Positions 6,027 to 9,463 of a DNA stretch of 9,463 bases are shown piece by piece. Under the pieces are notes generated by a model. That model did no database searches, was not told the origin of the DNA, and saw only the letters and a list, made by a program, of their open reading frames with translations. The first letter of the stretch is position 1. Each line of letters starts with the position of its first letter. The stretch is from assembly GCA_026708165.1 (NCBI GenBank), contig JAPOVO010000039.1, positions 1 through 9,463 of the forward strand, in the 5' to 3' direction. The translations under genes and the position numbers were made by a program. The stretch comes from Chloroflexota bacterium (GTDB lineage Bacteria; Chloroflexota; UBA11872; VXNJ01).

Positions 6027-6473
6027 ATGGTATCCAGCAAAGCCAAAACTGTATCCGACTATCTGACCGAGCTGACTCCCGAACGCCGCGAGCTAGTAAG
6101 CCGCGTAAGGGATGTGATCCTGGAGAATCTGCCCGACGGATTTCAGGAGACCATGCAATACGGCATGATCTCATACGTCATTCCGCTGGAGCGGTACTCT
6201 GACACCTACAACGGCCAGCCGCTCGGAATCGTCTCCCTGGCATCGCAAAAGAACTACTGCTCGCTCTACCTTATGTGCGTCTACGGACACGCCAACATTT
6301 CCCGCTGGTTTGAAGACGAGTGGAAGGCGACCGGCAAGAAGCTGAATATGGGCAAGTCGTGCGTCCGGTTCAAGAAGCTCGACGATCTCCCGCTGGAGCT
6401 TATCGGCCGGGTCGTCGGGAAAGTCTCGGTGGACGAGTTCATCCAAATCTATGAGGAGTCGAGGCGCAAGTAG
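6027..6473 (+). CDS. DUF1801 domain protein
   Basis: A 148-residue small cytosolic protein. The DUF1801 hallmarks are TVSDYLTELTPERR (8-21), ENLPDGFQETMQYGMISY (33-50), the aromatic YCSLYLMCVYGH core (77-88) and CVRFKKLDDLPLELIG (112-127). The family has a frataxin-like fold; B. subtilis YdhG, a member, is described as a frataxin-like iron chaperone, but function in other members is not established. ATG 6027 follows AAGAGA, a weak ribosome site, 18 bases after the FIST stop codon. That spacing indicates an operon and possibly coupled expression. Nothing in the sequence shows metal binding directly. Confidence 0.87.
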   Translation: MVSSKAKTVSDYLTELTPERRELVSRVRDVILENLPDGFQETMQYGMISYVIPLERYSDTYNGQPLGIVSLASQKNYCSLYLMCVYGHANISRWFEDEWKATGKKLNMGKSCVRFKKLDDLPLELIGRVVGKVSVDEFIQIYEESRRK

Positions 6474-6501
6474 CTCCCGCGCCATCCATTCAATCCACCA
6501 A

Positions 6502-6524
6502 CACGGCCCGATTCGGTTGCCGTG
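6502..6524. terminator. Hairpin between convergent DUF1801 and VOC genes
   Basis: CACGGC (6502-6507) pairs with GCCGTG (6519-6524). Inside it, CCG (6508-6510) pairs with CGG (6514-6516), leaving a 3-nt loop and a TT bulge. It sits in the 53-bp gap between two gene ends, which suits a bidirectional transcript end. No T-tract is present on either strand, so it may be only an mRNA 3' end stabiliser. Confidence 0.4.
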
Positions 6525-6526
6525 GG

Positions 6527-6910
6527 CTACATCACTCGATGCACAACTTCCAGCAGGTTGCCTGACGGGTCCTCGAAGAAGACTGCGTAGTACTCGCCCG
6601 GATATTCCTCTACCCTGCCCGGCCCGCTCTCGATCTCGGCGCCTATTTCGTTCAGCACCTCGCCGATGCGGTCGACGTCCTCGGGACTCTCTCGCCAAAA
6701 GGCAATGCGGTTTGCGTTGGGCCGGTGGCCTCTATCCTCGACTATCGAAAAAAAGGCTGCGGATGGAAGCTCCGCTTGGGTGGCGAATACCTTCCACACC
6801 GGACCGTGGAACCGCAGCGTAAAACCGAGCGCCGGGAGCAGCCGGCCGTAGAACTCAAGCGCCGCACCCATGTCCGCAACCCGCAGGTCGATATGGCTAA
6901 AGGGATTCAC
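6527..6910 (-). CDS. VOC (glyoxalase/bleomycin-resistance/dioxygenase) family protein
   Basis: A 127-residue single-module VOC protein. The first beta-alpha-beta unit begins FSHIDLRVADMGAALEFYGRLL (4-25, His6 as metal ligand). The second ends YYAVFFEDPSGNLLEVV (107-123, Glu121 as metal ligand). The usual second-module His (HIAF) is replaced by Arg68 in NRIAF, so the metal site may be incomplete or the protein may bind rather than convert its ligand. The start is GTG 6910 with GGGAG on the minus strand about 8 bases upstream. The gene lies 90 bases downstream of the aminotransferase on the same strand and could share its transcript. The substrate is unknown. Confidence 0.88.
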   Translation of the reverse strand: MNPFSHIDLRVADMGAALEFYGRLLPALGFTLRFHGPVWKVFATQAELPSAAFFSIVEDRGHRPNANRIAFWRESPEDVDRIGEVLNEIGAEIESGPGRVEEYPGEYYAVFFEDPSGNLLEVVHRVM

Positions 6911-7000
6911 ACCGCTCCCGCCACGCTATCGCTACCAGCCGGCTCGCGTCTCGCTAGTCCAGTGAGTTGGTTCTTTTGTCGCTAAACCCAACGACTCCGT

Positions 7001-8179
7001 TTACTTCAGGAAGTCGGCGATCCTGTCGACTCCCCGGTCGATGTTCTCCATGCTGGTTGCGAAGCTAAGGCGGACGCAGTCGTCCATGCCCGACGCCTCG
7101 CCGGGTACCACGGCCACGTGCGCTTCTTCCAGCAGGCGGCTCGAAAACTCAATGGAACCCGAAACCCCAAGTTTGTCGTAGCACTCCGACACGTCTGGGA
7201 AGACGTAAAAGGCCCCCGCGGGCTCGGGACAGACTATTCCGGAGATCGCATTCAACCTGCGGCAGATGTGCGCGCCGCGCTCTTCGAACGCTTGGCGCAT
7301 GGTCTCCACCTCGGATTGGTCTCCGGAAAGCGCGGTCGCCAGCGCATGCTGAACGAACGTGGCTGTCCCGCTTGTGGTCTGTGACTGTAGGTTCGACATC
7401 GCTTTGATCACGTCCGCCGGACCCGCCGCGTATCCGATCCGCCACCCGGTCATCGAGTACGTCTTGGAGCCAGCATTGAACGTAATGGTGTTCTCGTAAG
7501 CGTGTTCCGAAACGCCCGCCCAGCTCTTGAACTCGCGGCCTCCGAACACGATGCGGTCGTACATCTCGTCGCTCAACACAACGATGTCACGGCCTTCCAG
7601 CACCTCGGCCAGCCCCTCGACCTCATCCGGCTCGTACATGAACCCGCCGGGGTTGTTGGGCGAATTGAAGACAAAGGCTTTTGTTCGATCCGTGATTGCC
7701 GCTTCGAGCTGATCGGGGGTGATCTTGTACGAGTTCGAAACCTCGCCCTGCACTACCACCGACCGGCCACCGTTCAGCGCGGCTTGCTCCGGATAGGAGA
7801 CCCAGTAGGGCGCGGGCAGGATGACCTCGTCCCCTTCGTCAATGATCGCCGCGAATGCCAGGAACAGCGCCTCCTTGCCGCCGACCGTAACTAGCACCTG
7901 CGAGTTCGCGTCGTATTCAAGACCGTTTTCGCGCTTGAACTTGTCGGCCACCGCCTGCTTGAGCGGGCGAATGCCGGAAGCGGGCTTGGCGTATTTTGTT
8001 TCCCCGCCCTCCAAAGCCGTCCATCCTGCCTGCTTTATGTGCTCTGGGGTGTCGAAATCAGGCTCGCCAGCCCCAAAGCTGACGACGTCGATACCCTGTC
8101 CGGCTAATTGCGCCGCTTTGGCGCTCACCGCCAACGTAGCCGATTCTTTCAACTCGGACGCGCGCCTTGAAAGCTTCAA
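7001..8179 (-). CDS. PLP-dependent class I aminotransferase (aspartate aminotransferase, Ib-like)
   Basis: A 392-residue cytosolic enzyme transferring an amino group between an amino acid (probably aspartate, possibly also prephenate) and 2-oxoglutarate. Landmarks are SFGAGEPDFDTP (34-45), GGKEAL with Lys101 (typical of subgroup Ib), PAPYWVSYPE (122-131), SPNNPGG (173-179, Asn176 contacts PLP), LSDEMYD (202-208, Asp204 and Tyr207), GSKTYSMTGWRIGY with PLP-lysine Lys239, and VRLSF with Arg370 for the substrate carboxylate. The start is TTG at 8179. GGAGGAG (8188-8194) lies 8 bases upstream, and the product MKLSRRASEL is the usual family N-terminus. A GTG at 8275 would add 32 atypical residues. 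It is divergent from the second SDR and upstream of the VOC gene. Confidence 0.94.
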   Translation of the reverse strand: MKLSRRASELKESATLAVSAKAAQLAGQGIDVVSFGAGEPDFDTPEHIKQAGWTALEGGETKYAKPASGIRPLKQAVADKFKRENGLEYDANSQVLVTVGGKEALFLAFAAIIDEGDEVILPAPYWVSYPEQAALNGGRSVVVQGEVSNSYKITPDQLEAAITDRTKAFVFNSPNNPGGFMYEPDEVEGLAEVLEGRDIVVLSDEMYDRIVFGGREFKSWAGVSEHAYENTITFNAGSKTYSMTGWRIGYAAGPADVIKAMSNLQSQTTSGTATFVQHALATALSGDQSEVETMRQAFEERGAHICRRLNAISGIVCPEPAGAFYVFPDVSECYDKLGVSGSIEFSSRLLEEAHVAVVPGEASGMDDCVRLSFATSMENIDRGVDRIADFLK

Positions 8180-8187
8180 GCCTCTAT

Positions 8188-8194
8188 CTCCTCC
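8188..8194 (-). promoter_or_regulatory. Ribosome binding site that fixes the aminotransferase TTG start
   Basis: GGAGGAG on the minus strand, with an 8-base spacer to TTG 8179-8177. It lies inside the longer open frame beginning at 8275 and so argues that the longer start is not used. Confidence 0.75.
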
Positions 8195-8285
8195 ACGAGC
8201 GATCGCAGCGATGCTGCAAAAGAAACACGAAATACCGTCTACAAGCCGCCTATATTTTGCCGCAAATCGCCGCACGGGCGCGGAG

Positions 8286-8300
8286 CCAAGTTCGACTTGG
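8286..8300. promoter_or_regulatory. Inverted repeat in the 8180-8507 divergent region
   Basis: CCAAGT and ACTTGG are perfect inverted arms around TCG. This is the sharpest dyad in the first half of the 328-bp non-coding stretch between the aminotransferase and the second SDR. It could be a regulator operator; no gene or further repeat of this dyad was seen in the stretch. Confidence 0.35.
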
Positions 8301-8356
8301 ACAAATCCCTTTCCGTAATACCCGTCATACGACTCCCAACGACCCGTTTCGCGGGC

Positions 8357-8384
8357 TTCACAGTACGGCGTAACCTTCTATCCT
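8357..8384 (+). promoter_or_regulatory. Possible sigma70-type promoter for the second SDR
   Basis: TTCACA (8357-8362) and TATCCT (8379-8384) have a 16-base spacer. A transcription start near 8390 would give a long leader of about 118 bases before ATG 8508. Confidence 0.4.
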
Positions 8385-8388
8385 AGTG

Positions 8389-8428
8389 CCCGACGGCGAT
8401 TGCGCTCACTGTTGTGAGTCCCGCCGGG
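8389..8428 (+). other. Two-tier hairpin in the presumed leader of the second SDR
   Basis: The outer stem pairs 8389-8396 with 8421-8428 (CCCG/CGGG and CGG/CCG around one A-C mismatch). The inner stem pairs CTCAC (8405-8409) with GTGAG (8414-8418) around a TGTT loop. It begins at about the predicted transcription start. No known riboswitch consensus is recognised, and no T-tract follows. Confidence 0.35.
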
Positions 8429-8507
8429 TGCGGACTCCGACCTCATTCGGATGTCGCATGGTTCTAACTGGCAATCGACGCGCCGCGGAGCCTAGGAGGC
8501 CGAAGTC

Positions 8508-9278
8508 ATGTTCAACCCGGATCTATCAGGGCAAGTCGCTGTTGTCACCGGCGGCGGACGCGGAATAGGCCGGGCCTCGGCACGCGCTCTTGCGAAGGCC
8601 GGCGCCGACATCGCCATTTGCGCTCGAAGCCCAGACGAGATCGACGCGCTGGCCGAAGAACTGCGCTCGTATGACCGCAAGGTCGTGGCATCGGTTACCG
8701 ATGTCTCCGACTGGGATCAGGTGTGCGCGTTCGCGGACGAGGTCGCGGGTAGCTTCCCCGCGGTTCACGTCCTGCTGAACAACGCGGGCGTCAGCGCTCA
8801 ACGAATTAGTGTCGCGGAAAGTGACCCTGCCGAATGGAAGAAGATAGTCGAAATCAACCTCTTCGGGACTTACCACGTCACCCGCTCCTTCGTCGAACAG
8901 ATGACGTCCGGCGGCAAGATCATCAACATCGGATCGGGAATGGGGTACGAGGCTCACCCCAACGCCACCCCCTACAACGCCTCCAAGGCAGGCATAGCGA
9001 TGTTGACCCGATGTCTCGCCCTGGAGTTGTGGGAGCGCGGAATAGAGGTCAACGAGCTGGTTCCGGGTCCGGTGGCGACCAGGATGGTCACCTGGGCAAG
9101 AGACACCTCGTCGGAGGAGGCTGTGCTTGAGGAGCTGCGCGACCGCCCCCCGCCCTTCAATCCAAGCGAGCGGGTCAAGTCCCCCGCCGAAGTGGCCGAG
9201 CATGTCGTCTGGCTCGCCGGCCTCGAACCGGGCGGCCCCACAGGCCAATCGTTCTCTCTGGCGCGGCGACCGTTGTAA
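8508..9278 (+). CDS. SDR family oxidoreductase (second of two)
   Basis: A 256-residue classical short-chain dehydrogenase/reductase. The cofactor motif is TGGGRGIG (14-21), and Arg40 follows the second strand (ICARSP), pointing to NADP(H). NNAG is at 91-94, Asn117 (EINL) is present, and the catalytic Ser143 (IGSGMG), Tyr156 and Lys160 (YNASK) are in place. The NELVPGPVATRM segment (182-193) is the usual PG motif region. The C-terminus is TGQSFSLARRPL, lacking the common VDGG ending, as in some lineage-specific SDRs. ATG 8508 has TAGGAGGC at 8493-8500, 8 bases upstream. It is not a close duplicate of the SDR at 3428: the substrate loops and C-termini differ clearly. Substrate is unknown. Confidence 0.93.
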   Translation: MFNPDLSGQVAVVTGGGRGIGRASARALAKAGADIAICARSPDEIDALAEELRSYDRKVVASVTDVSDWDQVCAFADEVAGSFPAVHVLLNNAGVSAQRISVAESDPAEWKKIVEINLFGTYHVTRSFVEQMTSGGKIINIGSGMGYEAHPNATPYNASKAGIAMLTRCLALELWERGIEVNELVPGPVATRMVTWARDTSSEEAVLEELRDRPPPFNPSERVKSPAEVAEHVVWLAGLEPGGPTGQSFSLARRPL

Positions 9279-9281
9279 ACG

Positions 9282-9300
9282 CTAGCACGCCGCGTGCTAG
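9282..9300. terminator. Hairpin between convergent SDR and aldo/keto reductase genes
   Basis: CTAGCACG (9282-9289) and CGTGCTAG (9293-9300) form a perfect 8-bp stem with a CCG loop, four bases after the SDR stop codon. There is no real T-tract on the plus strand and only TTT beyond it on the minus strand, so it is a likely but non-classical shared transcript end. Confidence 0.45.
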
Positions 9301-9337
9301 TCGAATGCTCCGGTTCCGGACTACTGTGCGCCAAACC

Positions 9338-9463
9338 CTAGAGAATTCGGTCCAGGAGACCCCTTTTCCGCCAGGGGAGGCTGGCCGCATCAAGTTTGGC
9401 CGCCTCACATTCCGTAAGCGACCAGCCGAGCGCTCCAGCGTTCTGAGCAACCTGTTCGGCGTT
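9338..9463 (-). CDS. Aldo/keto reductase, C-terminal end only
   Basis: The frame is open from the right edge to TAG at 9338-9340, giving the last 41 residues. The pattern NAEQVAQNAGALGWSLT followed by AAKLDAAS matches the end of aldo/keto reductases, where an EQ...N...A segment binds the adenosine phosphate of NADPH and precedes the last helix with LD. The gene starts outside the window, so the TIM barrel and catalytic Asp-Tyr-Lys-His are not visible and the substrate class cannot be told. The gene is convergent with the second SDR, 59 bases apart. Confidence 0.7.
   Translation of the reverse strand, partial: NAEQVAQNAGALGWSLTECEAAKLDAASLPWRKRGLLDRIL

Noticed and set aside
8180..8275. Longer aminotransferase beginning at GTG 8275
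   Set aside because: The additional 32 residues are atypical, and a well-spaced GGAGGAG precedes the TTG at 8179.
8526..9248. 240-codon open frame on the minus strand
   Set aside because: Antisense shadow of the second SDR; low-complexity composition and no motif.
3428..9278. The two SDR genes as a recent duplication
   Set aside because: Beyond the shared superfamily motifs, their substrate loops, C-terminal ends and lengths differ, so they are distinct paralogues rather than a recent copy.
1..9463. tRNA genes, CRISPR repeats, insertion sequences, toxin-antitoxin or phage genes
   Set aside because: No cloverleaf, regularly spaced repeats, terminal inverted repeats with transposase, or relevant protein motifs were seen in any gap.

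Overview
This is a chromosomal window from a GC-rich free-living bacterium (roughly 60% G+C by eye). It holds ten complete genes plus one cut gene at each edge, and most starts carry clear Shine-Dalgarno sequences. The gene set suggests an environmental heterotroph: an oxoacid:acceptor oxidoreductase, an HpaI-type aldolase, a D-2-hydroxyacid dehydrogenase, two short-chain dehydrogenases, an aldo/keto reductase, and FIST, DUF1801, VOC and SirB1 family proteins. A Chloroflexota (SAR202/Dehalococcoidia-like) origin would fit this profile, but that is a low-confidence inference. I see no tRNA, rRNA, CRISPR array, transposase, phage gene or recognisable defence system.

Layout. Positions 1-203 (-) are the 5' end of a 2-oxoacid:ferredoxin/acceptor oxidoreductase alpha subunit, with a terminator-like hairpin and a small tandem repeat in its leader. 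A SirB1/transglutaminase-like gene (455-1279, +) diverges from it; its 3' end may be frameshifted. An HpaI aldolase (1432-2190, +) converges on a D-2-hydroxyacid dehydrogenase (2305-3255, -), which is divergent from an SDR (3428-4231, +). Next come a glutaredoxin-like gene with its own promoter, leader hairpin and intrinsic terminator (4357-4731, +), and a FIST gene tightly followed by a DUF1801 gene (4839-6008 and 6027-6473, +). These converge on a minus-strand pair, a PLP aminotransferase (7001-8179) followed downstream by a VOC protein (6527-6910). A 328-bp divergent region (8180-8507) separates the aminotransferase from a second SDR (8508-9278, +). That SDR converges on the 3' end of an aldo/keto reductase running in from the right edge (9338-9463, -).

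How the genes may work together. The 1432-4231 block (C-C lyase acting on a 2-keto acid, 2-hydroxyacid/2-keto acid dehydrogenase, SDR) could be a small catabolic module for a sugar acid or hydroxy-acid. The genes are not co-directional, so this is only a hypothesis. The FIST-DUF1801 pair is the clearest two-gene transcription unit. The rest looks like a mosaic of single-gene units. The most noteworthy signals are the structured leaders (before the oxoacid oxidoreductase, glutaredoxin, FIST and second SDR genes), the possible frameshift in the SirB1-family gene, and the unusual CGWS glutaredoxin. I did not find a convincing new multi-gene system.
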